NCBI GenBank assembly: GCA_030838815.1
Contig: JAUZEX010000527.1
Location: forward strand, 1 to 11,233
DNA from: Actinomycetota bacterium
GTDB taxonomy: Bacteria > Actinomycetota > Acidimicrobiia > IMCC26256 > BP-133
Length of the DNA stretch: 11,233 bases
Reading direction: 5' to 3'
The notes beneath the pieces were generated by a model. The model did not search any database. It saw nothing but the letters and a program-made list of their open reading frames with translations, and was not told the origin of the DNA. A program made the translations under genes and the position numbers. Shown piece by piece: positions 1 to 6,396 of the stretch; within the stretch, counting starts at the first letter, position 1; each line of letters starts with the position of its first letter.

Positions 1-1
1 C

Positions 2-148
2 GTCCACCCGATGCTGCCCCGGACGGGCGGCGAAACCCTCCCCCTGGTCCGGATGGGGATCCTCCTGATCCTCACCGGCGGGGGCGTCCTGGCCGCCCGA
101 GCCGCCCTCTCCCGCCAGGTCGCCGCATCCCCGCCGCCGGTCGGCTGA
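2..148 (+). CDS. 3' end of a surface protein with an LPXTG-type sortase signal (partial)
   Basis: This is the last 48 residues of a gene that begins before the window; the stop is TGA at 146-148. The visible part reads as a C-terminal cell-wall sorting signal. It has LPRTGG at nt 14-31, then a hydrophobic stretch (roughly LVRMGILLILTGGGVLAA), and then positive residues (R, R) and a short tail ending in PPPVG. In known sortase substrates the enzyme cuts between Thr and Gly of LPXTG and attaches the protein to peptidoglycan. The order of motif, membrane segment and charged tail matches that plan, although an Arg interrupts the hydrophobic stretch. The function of the rest of the protein cannot be seen. 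It may belong with the copper block that follows, but the hairpin after it suggests that transcription ends or is attenuated there. Confidence 0.72.
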   Translation, partial: VHPMLPRTGGETLPLVRMGILLILTGGGVLAARAALSRQVAASPPPVG

Positions 149-158
149 AGGGGGCGCA

Positions 159-200
159 CAGGGAGGCTTCGGGGGCATCGCGGCCCCTGAAGCCTCCCTG
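159..200 (+). terminator. 17-bp hairpin, terminator-like, between the LPXTG gene and copCD
   Basis: The arms at 159-175 (cagggaggcttcggggg) and 184-200 (cccctgaagcctccctg) pair along 17 positions. The only non-Watson-Crick pair is a G-U wobble, and the loop is 8 bases. No T tract follows (accaccacgg), so this is not a textbook Rho-independent terminator. U-less hairpin terminators have been proposed in actinobacteria, and the position, 11 bases after a stop codon, fits termination. The structure ends only 26 bases before the next start codon, so it could instead act as an attenuator or operator for copCD. Confidence 0.6.
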
Positions 201-214
201 ACCACCACGGCTGC

Positions 215-220
215 GACAAT
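215..220 (+). promoter_or_regulatory. possible -10 box of a leaderless copCD transcript
   Basis: GACAAT lies 6 bases before the GTG at 227 and shares four of six bases with TATAAT. No Shine-Dalgarno sequence precedes the GTG. Transcription starting 6-7 bases downstream of the hexamer would begin at the start codon, giving a leaderless mRNA of the kind common in actinobacteria. No good -35 element is visible; the expected place is inside the hairpin's right arm. This is weak evidence based on spacing alone. Confidence 0.3.
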
Positions 221-226
221 CTCCGG

Positions 227-1975
227 GTGCGCCCCCCGCTCCGCCCCGGCGTCGCCCGGGTTCTGGCCGGCACCGCTCTGGTGCTGGCCATCATGGTGTC
301 GACGGCCGGTCCGGCCTCGGCCCATGCCGTGCTGCTCCGCACCGACCCGTCCCCGCAGACGACGGTGAAGACCCCGCCGTCCGCCGTCCGGCTCGACTTC
401 TCCGAGGCGGTGGAGGTGGCGTTCGGGGCGGTGCGGGTGTTCGACGTCGACGGGAAGCGGGTCGACAAGGGCACGATCCAGACGGCCCAGGGCCGCCGGC
501 AGCTCGTCGTCCCGGCCAGCCTCCCGGGCGGGACGTACACGGTCACGTGGCGGGTCGTCTCCGCAGACGGGCACCCCGTCCACGGCGGGTTCCAGTTCTA
601 CGTCGGGGCACCGTCGACGATCTCGGCGGTGGCGGTGGCGGGTGATCGGGGCGCCGGGCGCCTGGTCGGCTGGGGCTACGGCGTCGTCCGGTTCACCTGG
701 TACGCCGCCCTTCTGGCCGTGATCGGCCTCGTCGTCGTGCGCCGCTTCGTGTGGACCCCGGCGCTGCGCGCCGCCGGGCTGGCCGGGTCGCCCGCCGCCG
801 ACCGCTTCCGCACCCGCCTCAACCGGACCCTGCCCTGGGCCTGGCGCCTCCTGCTGCTGGCCTGGCTCCTGACGCTGGTGTTCCAGGCGGCGTCGATCTC
901 CGGGCTCGGCCTGGCCGAGTCGGCCCGGCCCAGCGTGCTGGTCGACGTACTGCGCACCGGCTTCGGCCGGTCCTGGCTGGCCGGGCTCGGCTTCACGCTT
1001 CTGATCGGGCTGCCGGTCGCCGGCCTGACCCGACCGGGCGGCCTGTTCGGGGCCCGGCCCCAGACCTGGCTGTCGGTCATGACCGCCTCGGCGGCGGGGC
1101 TGGCCCTGGCGTCGGCCAGCATCGGCCACGCCCGCACGGAGAGCCACCCCGGGCTGGGTGTTCCGTCGGTGACCGTCCACCTGCTGGCCGTGTCGACCTG
1201 GGTCGGCAGCCTGGCGGCGCTGGCCGTGCTCGGCGGCTCGGCCTGGTCGGCCGTTCCCCTGGAAGACCGCAACCGCCTCCTGCGCCAGCTGGTGCCCCGC
1301 TTCAGCCGGCTCGCCCTGGGCGCGGTGGCGGTCGTGGTGGCCACCGGGACGCTCAACGCCGTCCTCGACCTCGCCTCGGTGTCGGACCTGTGGCACACCA
1401 CCTACGGGCGGGTCCTGTCGACCAAGATCATCCTCCTGGCCGTGGCGCTGGGCTTCGGGGCCTGGCACCTGTGGGTCGTCCCCCGGCGGCTGGCCGGCGC
1501 CGACCCGGGCTCCGGGCCCGGCCGGTCGTTCCGCCGCTCGTCGACCGCCGAGGTCGTGGTGCTGGCGGGCGTCGTGGCCTTCGCCTCCGCCCTCGTCGCC
1601 CTCGTGCCCGGCCGGTCCCTGGCGCTCCTCGCCCGGGGGCCCGTCAACCAGGAGCAGCGGGCCGGGTCCTACACCGTCCAGCTCTTCATGGATCCCAGCG
1701 CGCCGGGACCCAACGAGCTCCACGTGACGTTCGTCGATCCCAACGGGCTCGGCGCGGCCGACGTGACGTCCGTGACCGCCACGCTGGCCGCCGTCGGCGG
1801 CGCCGCACCGGCGTTGCCGGCGCCGGCCCTGCGACTCATCTCCGCCGGCCACTTCGTCGGCAACCTCGACCTGCCCGCCGGCGCCTACCGCCTCGACGTG
1901 CGGGCTCCCACCGTCCCCCCGATCGCCACCACCTTCCAGTTCAAGCTCCGAGCCGGCGGGCCCGCCGGCGGCTGA
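227..1975 (+). CDS. CopC-CopD copper resistance/uptake fusion protein (YcnJ-like)
   Basis: A 582-residue membrane protein predicted to bind and move copper at the cell surface. A signal peptide (residues 1-32, cut after ASA) exposes His33 as the mature N terminus. In CopC proteins that residue is a Cu(II) ligand together with an Asp and a His, and here D114 and H116 in the DGHP motif fit. The CopC beta-domain spans about 33-128. From about 145 to 465 follow several membrane helices of the CopD type, with candidate metal-site histidines H301 (GHA), H318 (VHLLAVSTWVGSL) and H414. Residues about 475-575 form an extra extracytoplasmic beta-rich domain reminiscent of FixH/YtkA-like domains. Such CopC-CopD fusions are known from Bacillus YcnJ, a copper importer. 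The GTG start at 227 is chosen because it gives a complete signal peptide; the next in-frame ATG (293) would cut into it. The downstream YcnI-like gene, 15 bases away, supports a copper role. Confidence 0.9.
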   Translation: MRPPLRPGVARVLAGTALVLAIMVSTAGPASAHAVLLRTDPSPQTTVKTPPSAVRLDFSEAVEVAFGAVRVFDVDGKRVDKGTIQTAQGRRQLVVPASLPGGTYTVTWRVVSADGHPVHGGFQFYVGAPSTISAVAVAGDRGAGRLVGWGYGVVRFTWYAALLAVIGLVVVRRFVWTPALRAAGLAGSPAADRFRTRLNRTLPWAWRLLLLAWLLTLVFQAASISGLGLAESARPSVLVDVLRTGFGRSWLAGLGFTLLIGLPVAGLTRPGGLFGARPQTWLSVMTASAAGLALASASIGHARTESHPGLGVPSVTVHLLAVSTWVGSLAALAVLGGSAWSAVPLEDRNRLLRQLVPRFSRLALGAVAVVVATGTLNAVLDLASVSDLWHTTYGRVLSTKIILLAVALGFGAWHLWVVPRRLAGADPGSGPGRSFRRSSTAEVVVLAGVVAFASALVALVPGRSLALLARGPVNQEQRAGSYTVQLFMDPSAPGPNELHVTFVDPNGLGAADVTSVTATLAAVGGAAPALPAPALRLISAGHFVGNLDLPAGAYRLDVRAPTVPPIATTFQFKLRAGGPAGG

Positions 1976-1979
1976 GCCG

Positions 1980-1985
1980 AAGGAG
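1980..1985 (+). promoter_or_regulatory. Shine-Dalgarno site of the YcnI-like gene
   Basis: AAGGAG sits 5 bases before the ATG at 1991, in the 15-base gap after copCD. It fixes that start and shows that this gene can be translated from a polycistronic copCD message. Confidence 0.7.
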
Positions 1986-1990
1986 ATCCG

Positions 1991-2668
1991 ATGCTGCGCA
2001 TGCGTTCCGCTCTCGTCGTCGCCGTCGTGGCCGCGGCGGCGGTCGTCGCCCAGGCGGCGGCGGCCTCCGCCCACGAGGAGATCAGCCCGAAGACGTTCCC
2101 CACCGGGCAGCCGACGTTCTTCACCCTGACCGCGGCCAACGAGGAGACCGTCAACCTGGTCAAGATCGTGCTCCACGCCCCGACGGGAGTGGCGTTCGGG
2201 ACGACGACCCGGTCGCCGGCCGCCTGGTCGGTGACCCGCACCGACGACACGATCACGTGGACGGGCGGAGCGGTGAAGCCGAACACGTTCGAGACGTGGG
2301 GCTACGAGATCGAGGGCGCCGACCAGCCCGGCACCCTGGCCTACAAGGTGACGCTCGGGTTCGCCGACGCCAAGACCGACGACGTGGAGGTCGACGTGAA
2401 CGCCGTCGCCCCCGGGTCGGCCGGGGCCCCGTCGGCCACGACCGTCACGACCGGCGCCGCCGCACCGGCCGCCGCCACACCGGCCGACTCCGAGGACCGG
2501 GGCGGCGACTCCGACTCCGGCGCCTCCGGCCAGGCCAAGGCGGCGCTGGCCGTCGCCATCGTCGCCCTGCTGGTGGCCGCTGGCGCCCTGGCCGTGGGCG
2601 GCCGTCGCCGTCGCGACCCGGGCAGAGCCGGTGGCGGGGGAGGGGCCGGTGCCACCCAGGACTGGTGA
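1991..2668 (+). CDS. YcnI-like (DUF1775) copper-binding membrane-anchored protein
   Basis: A 225-residue exported protein. The signal peptide (1-27, ending ASA) leaves His28 at the mature N terminus (HEEISPKTF). In the YcnI family an N-terminal His forms a one-histidine brace for Cu(II) with an acidic residue and a nearby Trp. Candidates here are E51/E52 (in TAANEETVNL) and W79; the pattern NEET...V.I.LHAPTGV is that of the family. The domain spans about 28-140. It is followed by an Ala/Thr/Asp-rich low-complexity spacer (141-182), one membrane helix (about 183-203) and an RRRR stop-transfer cluster, so the copper domain faces outside. In Bacillus, ycnI is a neighbour of the copper importer ycnJ, and the same pairing occurs here. 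It probably passes copper to, or takes it from, the CopC domain. The exact ligand set is inferred from the family. Confidence 0.85.
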   Translation: MLRMRSALVVAVVAAAAVVAQAAAASAHEEISPKTFPTGQPTFFTLTAANEETVNLVKIVLHAPTGVAFGTTTRSPAAWSVTRTDDTITWTGGAVKPNTFETWGYEIEGADQPGTLAYKVTLGFADAKTDDVEVDVNAVAPGSAGAPSATTVTTGAAAPAAATPADSEDRGGDSDSGASGQAKAALAVAIVALLVAAGALAVGGRRRRDPGRAGGGGGAGATQDW

Positions 2669-2673
2669 CGCCG

Positions 2674-2679
2674 TATCGT
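2674..2679 (+). promoter_or_regulatory. possible internal -10 box before the lipoprotein gene
   Basis: TATCGT ends 8 bases before the ATG at 2688, and no Shine-Dalgarno sequence is present in the 19-base gap. As with copCD, the spacing would allow a leaderless transcript. No convincing -35 is seen. The gene could equally be translated from the operon message. Confidence 0.25.
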
Positions 2680-2687
2680 CTGCGCCC

Positions 2688-3140
2688 ATGAGACGCCTCC
2701 CCGGCCGCCGGGTGGGTCGGGCCGCCCTGGCGGGCCCGCTCCTGCTCCTCGCCCTCACCGCCTGCTCGAAGGACACGTCGGCGACCCCGAAACCGCCGAC
2801 CCGGCCGGCCACCACCGCCCGGATCCAGCTCCTGGCCCCCACGCCCAACCAGGAGACCGGTCCCGACGTCACGGTGCAGGTGAAGCTGATCGGGGCGAAG
2901 GAGGTCCCCCAGGTGTCGGGCCCCATCAAGCCCGACGAGGGCCATATCCACGTGTCCCTCGACAATGCCGTGGTCGCCATGGCCTACGGGGACACACAGG
3001 TGCTCAAGGGCTTGACCCCGGGCACCCATTCGGTCCAGGTCGACTTCGTGGCCACCGACCACATCCCGTTCCTCAACCGGGTTACCGCCGCGGTGATCTT
3101 CTGCGTCAAACCGTGCCCGCCCGAGCCGCCGAAGCAGTGA
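2688..3140 (+). CDS. small lipoprotein with HxH and CxxxC motifs
   Basis: A 150-residue predicted lipoprotein. The N terminus MRRLPGRR is followed by a hydrophobic core and the lipobox LTAC with Cys26 as lipidation site, so it should sit on the outer face of the membrane. A Pro/Thr-rich tether (27-43) leads to one beta-rich domain (44-140) with GHIHVSLD (H86, H88), PGTHSVQVDF (H114) and ATDHIPF (D124, H125). This arrangement recalls DUF4399-like domains, in which the histidines may bind metal. The C terminus carries CVKPC (C139, C143). ATG 2688 is chosen over an upstream in-frame start at 2631 because only 2688 puts the signal peptide at the N terminus and avoids a long overlap with the preceding gene. 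It lies 19 bases after the YcnI-like gene. A role as a copper-binding partner is inferred from context and from the His/Cys content; no named PCuAC-type Met/His motif is present. Confidence 0.75.
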   Translation: MRRLPGRRVGRAALAGPLLLLALTACSKDTSATPKPPTRPATTARIQLLAPTPNQETGPDVTVQVKLIGAKEVPQVSGPIKPDEGHIHVSLDNAVVAMAYGDTQVLKGLTPGTHSVQVDFVATDHIPFLNRVTAAVIFCVKPCPPEPPKQ

Positions 3141-3745
3141 GTGTCGCAGTCCCTGGTTCCCGGCCGGGGGTAGCCGCCCCCCGGGGCGCCGTGCTCGTCG
3201 TGGCCGCCGGCTGCGGCGCTCTCACCGCCCGGCCGCTCCTCATTGGCGTCGGCGGCGCCGGCCCGGCGCCCGTCCTGACCACCCTGTTCCTGACCCTGCT
3301 GGCCCTGAGCCTCCTGTGGCCGCCGGCCTCCGCTCCCGCCCCCCGGCGCGCCCCCGGGGCGTCGGCTGCGCCGCTCGCCGGCCGGGCCGCCGTCCTGGCC
3401 GTCGGGGTGGGCGCCTTCCTCGTCGGGCGGGTCCTGGTGGCGGGGTCGCCGGCAGCGCCGACCGCCACGGCCTTCCTGGTGGGGTTGAACACGCTGGCCG
3501 CCGTGGCCGAGGAGGCGTTCTTCCGCCGGCTCGTCTACGGGGCGCTGCTGGCCGGCGGCCCGGGATTAGCCCTCGCCGGCTCGGCGCTCCTGTTCGCCGC
3601 CGTCCACGTCACGGTCTACGGCCTGTGGGTGCTGCCTCTCGACTTCGCCGCCGGCCTCGTGCTCGGCTGGCAGCGCCAGGCCACCGGGTCGTGGGCCGTG
3701 CCGGCCGTCACCCACGTGGTGGCCAACCTGCTGGTGGTCCTGTGA
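3137..3745 (+). CDS. CPBP family intramembrane protease (Abi/CAAX-like)
   Basis: A 202-residue multi-helix membrane protein with the three hallmark motifs of the CPBP (CAAX protease and bacteriocin-processing) family. These are EEAFFRR (E125, E126, R130), H157 in LLFAAVHVTVYG, and H193 with N197 in VTHVVANL. In this family these residues form the glutamate/histidine active site inside the membrane. The GTG at 3137 overlaps the previous stop as GTGA, which implies translational coupling. A further in-frame GTG at 3113 would add 8 residues and lengthen the overlap. Bacterial members take part in bacteriocin self-immunity, protein maturation or release of membrane-bound factors; the substrate here is unknown. 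The two neighbouring anchored proteins are obvious candidates, but that is inference. Confidence 0.85.
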   Translation: MSVAVPGSRPGVAAPRGAVLVVAAGCGALTARPLLIGVGGAGPAPVLTTLFLTLLALSLLWPPASAPAPRRAPGASAAPLAGRAAVLAVGVGAFLVGRVLVAGSPAAPTATAFLVGLNTLAAVAEEAFFRRLVYGALLAGGPGLALAGSALLFAAVHVTVYGLWVLPLDFAAGLVLGWQRQATGSWAVPAVTHVVANLLVVL

Positions 3746-4572
3746 CCCGGCCCCCGAGGGCCCGGCTCCGGGCCGGCGTCGGGCTGGGCGTCCTCTACGC
3801 CGCCGTCGTGCTGGCCACCAGCGTGACGACCGGCCACCCCGTCCGGCCGCTGTTCGACGGGGCCGGCACCAGCACGCCCTACAAGTGGGTGAAGCCGCCG
3901 TGGTATGTCGGCAACGCCAACGTCAAACCCAAGCCGGGCTCCCAGGACATCCCGTTCGAGGACGGGACGTCGCCGCTCGTCGGCGTCAACAGCACCGACT
4001 CGCAGATCATCCTCAACCTCCCCCGGGGTGCCCTCCCGGCCCACGCCGGTGACACGGCGGTCCGGGCCACCTTCACCCCGCTCGACCCGAAGAAGCTGGC
4101 CCAGCCCGGCCCGCGGCTCCGCCCCGACGGCAACGCCTACCGGGTCGAGATGACGTACCAGCCGTCGGGCGCGCCCGTGGGCCAGACGACGACGTCGGGG
4201 AACGTGATCATGATCGTCCCCGACGAAGCCAAGGACATCCTCTACTCCGTCGACGGGCGGTCCTGGGACGCCCTCCCGACCCACATGCTGGGCGACCCCA
4301 ACACCGTCGGGTCGGTCTTCAACAAGCCCGGCTACTACCTGGTGGACACGGAGCTCCCCGAGTTCACCAACCCCAACAAGCCCGACAACAAGAAGCGGGT
4401 GGTGGGCATCGTCCTGGTGGTGGTGGCGGTGGCGCTCACGCTGGGCTACGTGCTGCCCAACTTGCTGCGCCGGTCCCGGGCGGCGCAGGCGGCCGCCGGA
4501 GTCCCGAAAAGCCGGGGCCCGAAAGGCCGGGCGCCTCCGCCGACGCGCCAGGTACGCCGCCGCAAACGCTGA
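3742..4572 (+). CDS. unrecognised double-anchored membrane protein
   Basis: A 276-residue protein I cannot assign to a named family. It starts with GTG at 3742, overlapping the CPBP stop as GTGA; the frame is open further upstream, but that part overlaps the protease gene and would not encode a sensible N terminus. Two membrane segments are visible, about 11-27 and about 219-241. Between them lies an extracytoplasmic domain rich in Pro, Asn, Thr and aromatic residues (for example PYKWVKPPWYVGNANVKPKP near 46-65, and GRSWDALPTHMLG near 172-184). The C-terminal 35 residues after LLRRSR are cytoplasmic, strongly basic and Pro-rich, ending RRRKR. There are no cysteines and few histidines, so direct copper binding by a classic site is not evident. 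As the last gene of the run it may be a structural or processing partner of the copper proteins or a substrate of the protease. Confidence 0.75.
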   Translation: MTRPPRARLRAGVGLGVLYAAVVLATSVTTGHPVRPLFDGAGTSTPYKWVKPPWYVGNANVKPKPGSQDIPFEDGTSPLVGVNSTDSQIILNLPRGALPAHAGDTAVRATFTPLDPKKLAQPGPRLRPDGNAYRVEMTYQPSGAPVGQTTTSGNVIMIVPDEAKDILYSVDGRSWDALPTHMLGDPNTVGSVFNKPGYYLVDTELPEFTNPNKPDNKKRVVGIVLVVVAVALTLGYVLPNLLRRSRAAQAAAGVPKSRGPKGRAPPPTRQVRRRKR

Positions 4573-4590
4573 GCGAATCCTTTCCCCATC

Positions 4591-4628
4591 AGCGGGCCCC
4601 AGTGTCAGCGATCGCCGACGGTCCCGCT
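4591..4628 (+). terminator. imperfect palindrome after the copper operon, possible terminator
   Basis: An interrupted stem begins 18 bases after the stop codon at 4572. AGCGGGcCC (4591-4599) pairs with GGtCCCGCT (4620-4628), and inside it GTCaGCG (4604-4610) faces CGCcGAC (4613-4619), centred on GCGATCGC. There are two mismatches and a 4-base bulge, and no T tract follows. The position suits an end of the upstream operon, but the element also sits just before the transporter's repeats and could be regulatory. Confidence 0.4.
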
Positions 4629-4631
4629 AAC

Positions 4632-4674
4632 ATTGACGTGAACGTAAGAGTTACCTTGACGTGAACGTCAATGT
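4632..4674 (+). promoter_or_regulatory. tandem operator-like repeats upstream of the transporter
   Basis: The 13-mer ttgacgtgaacgt occurs at 4633-4645 and again at 4656-4668, a spacing of 23 bp. The second copy continues into a perfect dyad, ttgacgt-ga-acgtcaa (4656-4671), which extends to 10-base arms with one mismatch (4653-4674). The first copy keeps only part of its right arm. Both share an ACGTGAACGT core. MerR-family regulators bind dyads of about this size, and a MerR gene is co-transcribed downstream, so autoregulation through this site is likely. TTGACG also resembles a -35 box, and TAACAT at 4628-4633 resembles a -10 box, but no well-spaced pair is evident. Confidence 0.6.
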
Positions 4675-4679
4675 TCGCT

Positions 4680-4685
4680 GGGAGG
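4680..4685 (+). promoter_or_regulatory. Shine-Dalgarno site of the DHA2 transporter
   Basis: GGGAGG lies 10 bases before the ATG at 4696. It supports that start over an out-of-frame ATG at 4671, which overlaps the dyad repeat. Confidence 0.55.
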
Positions 4686-4695
4686 CGCCCCCCTC

Positions 4696-6396
4696 ATGAC
4701 CGACCGGCCCGACCGTTACAAGTGGACGGCCTTGTCGAACACGACCCTCGGCGTGTTCATGGCCACGCTCGACAGCTCCATCGTGATCATCTCCCTGCCG
4801 GCCATCTTCCGGGGGATCCATCTCGACCCGCTGCAGCCGTCGAACATCGGCTACCTGCTGTGGATGCTGATGGGGTACCTGGTGGTGACGGCAGTACTGG
4901 TCGTGACCTTCGGCCGCATCGGCGACATGTTCGGCCGGGTCAAGATGTACAACGCCGGCTTCGCCGTCTTCACCGTGGCCTCCATCGGCCTGTCGCTCAC
5001 TCCCCACACCGGCGGCACAGGGGCGATGGAGCTGATCGGGATGCGGGTCGTCCAGGGCATCGGCGGAGCGCTGCTGATGGCCAACTCCACCGCCATCATC
5101 ACCGACGCCTTCCCGGTGGAGCAGCGGGGGATGGCCATGGGGATCAACATGATCGCGGCCATGGCCGGCTCGTTCGTCGGGCTCGTGGCCGGCGGTCTCC
5201 TGGCCGACGTCCACTGGCGGCTCGTGTTCTGGATCAACGTGCCGTTCGGCGTGTTCGGCACGGTGTGGGCCTACGCCAAGCTGCGGGAGACCAGTCAGCG
5301 GGTCCTCGCCCGCATCGACTGGTGGGGCAACGTCACCTTCGCCGTCGGGCTCATCTCGGTGCTGGTCGGGATCACCTACGGGATCCAGCCCTACGGCGGC
5401 CACACCATGGGCTGGACCAGCCCGCTGGTGGTGTCGACGATCGGCGGCGGCCTCGTGCTCCTCGCCCTCTTCGCCTGGATCGAGACCCGGGTCGAGGACC
5501 CGATGTTCGACCTGTCGCTGTTCCGCATCCGGGCCTTCACGGCCGGCAACACCGCCAGCCTCCTGTCGTCGATCGGGCGGGGCGGGCTGCAGTTCACCCT
5601 CATCATCTGGCTCCAGGGGATCTGGCTGCCGCTGCACGGCTACTCGTTCGAGAGCACCCCGCTGTGGGCCGGCATCTACATGCTGCCGCTGACGGTCGGG
5701 TTCCTCCTGGCCGGGCCGGTGTCGGGGTGGTTGTCAGACCGCTACGGGCCCCGGCTGTTCGCCACCGGCGGGATGGTGCTGACCGCGGCCAGCTTCGGGC
5801 TCCTCATGGTGCTGCCGGTGAACTTCGCCTATCCCGCCTTCATGGCGCTGCTGCTGCTCAACGGGATCGGGTCCGGGCTCTTCGCCGCTCCCAACACCAC
5901 CGGCATCATGAACGCCGTGCCCGCCCGCCAGCGGGGGGCGGCGTCGGGCATGCGGGCCACGTTCCAGAACAGCGGCATGGTGCTGTCGATCGGCCTGTTC
6001 TTCTCGCTCATGATCGCCGGACTGGCCTCGACGCTGCCGGCCACGATGGAGCAGGGCCTGACCGCCAACGGCGTGCCGCCGGCCACCGCCGCCCACCTGG
6101 CCCACCTGCCGCCGGTCGGCAGCCTGTTCGCCGCCTTCCTCGGCTACAACCCGATGCACACCCTGCTGGGCGACAAGGTGCTGGCCGCCCTGCCGCCCGA
6201 CAAGGCCGCCTTCGTGACGGGCAAGACGTTCTTCCCCCAGCTGATCTCCTCGCCGTTCAAGCACGGCCTGGCCATCGCCTTCACCGCTTCGCTGCTCATG
6301 TGCCTGGTGGCGGCGGCGGCGTCGTGGCTGCGGGGCGGGCGCTACGTGCACGACGATGCGGTGGTGGCGGAGGTGGACGAGTTGGTACCGGTATGA
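4696..6396 (+). CDS. DHA2-family MFS multidrug efflux transporter (EmrB/QacA type)
   Basis: A 566-residue inner-membrane transporter, the usual length for 14-helix drug:H+ antiporters. Visible family motifs are D1 (LDSSIVIISLP, 25-35), motif A in the first cytoplasmic loop (GRIGDMFGRVKMY, 73-85), motif B (RVVQGIGGALL, 117-127) and the motif C/antiporter region (GSFVGLVAGGLLAD, 158-171), followed by WRLVFWINVPFG (174-185), typical of EmrB/QacA. A second motif A-like loop (GWLSDRYGPRLF) appears in the second half. Before the last helix is a loop of about 80 residues, also common in this family. The protein is predicted to export a hydrophobic or cationic compound with proton exchange; the substrate cannot be read from sequence. 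The stop overlaps the MerR start (ATGA), so transporter and regulator form one operon, presumably controlled through the dyad repeats upstream. Confidence 0.92.
   Translation: MTDRPDRYKWTALSNTTLGVFMATLDSSIVIISLPAIFRGIHLDPLQPSNIGYLLWMLMGYLVVTAVLVVTFGRIGDMFGRVKMYNAGFAVFTVASIGLSLTPHTGGTGAMELIGMRVVQGIGGALLMANSTAIITDAFPVEQRGMAMGINMIAAMAGSFVGLVAGGLLADVHWRLVFWINVPFGVFGTVWAYAKLRETSQRVLARIDWWGNVTFAVGLISVLVGITYGIQPYGGHTMGWTSPLVVSTIGGGLVLLALFAWIETRVEDPMFDLSLFRIRAFTAGNTASLLSSIGRGGLQFTLIIWLQGIWLPLHGYSFESTPLWAGIYMLPLTVGFLLAGPVSGWLSDRYGPRLFATGGMVLTAASFGLLMVLPVNFAYPAFMALLLLNGIGSGLFAAPNTTGIMNAVPARQRGAASGMRATFQNSGMVLSIGLFFSLMIAGLASTLPATMEQGLTANGVPPATAAHLAHLPPVGSLFAAFLGYNPMHTLLGDKVLAALPPDKAAFVTGKTFFPQLISSPFKHGLAIAFTASLLMCLVAAAASWLRGGRYVHDDAVVAEVDELVPV

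Noticed and set aside
751..2691. Long plus-strand frame overlapping copCD and the YcnI-like gene
   Set aside because: An Arg/Pro/Gly-rich translation spanning two clear genes in another frame; no domain visible.
2688..3140. PCuAC-type copper chaperone
   Set aside because: The characteristic H-M-x10-M-x21-H-x-M arrangement is absent; only unrelated His and Cys residues are present.
4651..5637. Long minus-strand open frame opposite the transporter
   Set aside because: Low-complexity His/Asp/Glu/Pro-rich translation typical of an antisense shadow in GC-rich DNA; the plus frame has all DHA2 motifs.
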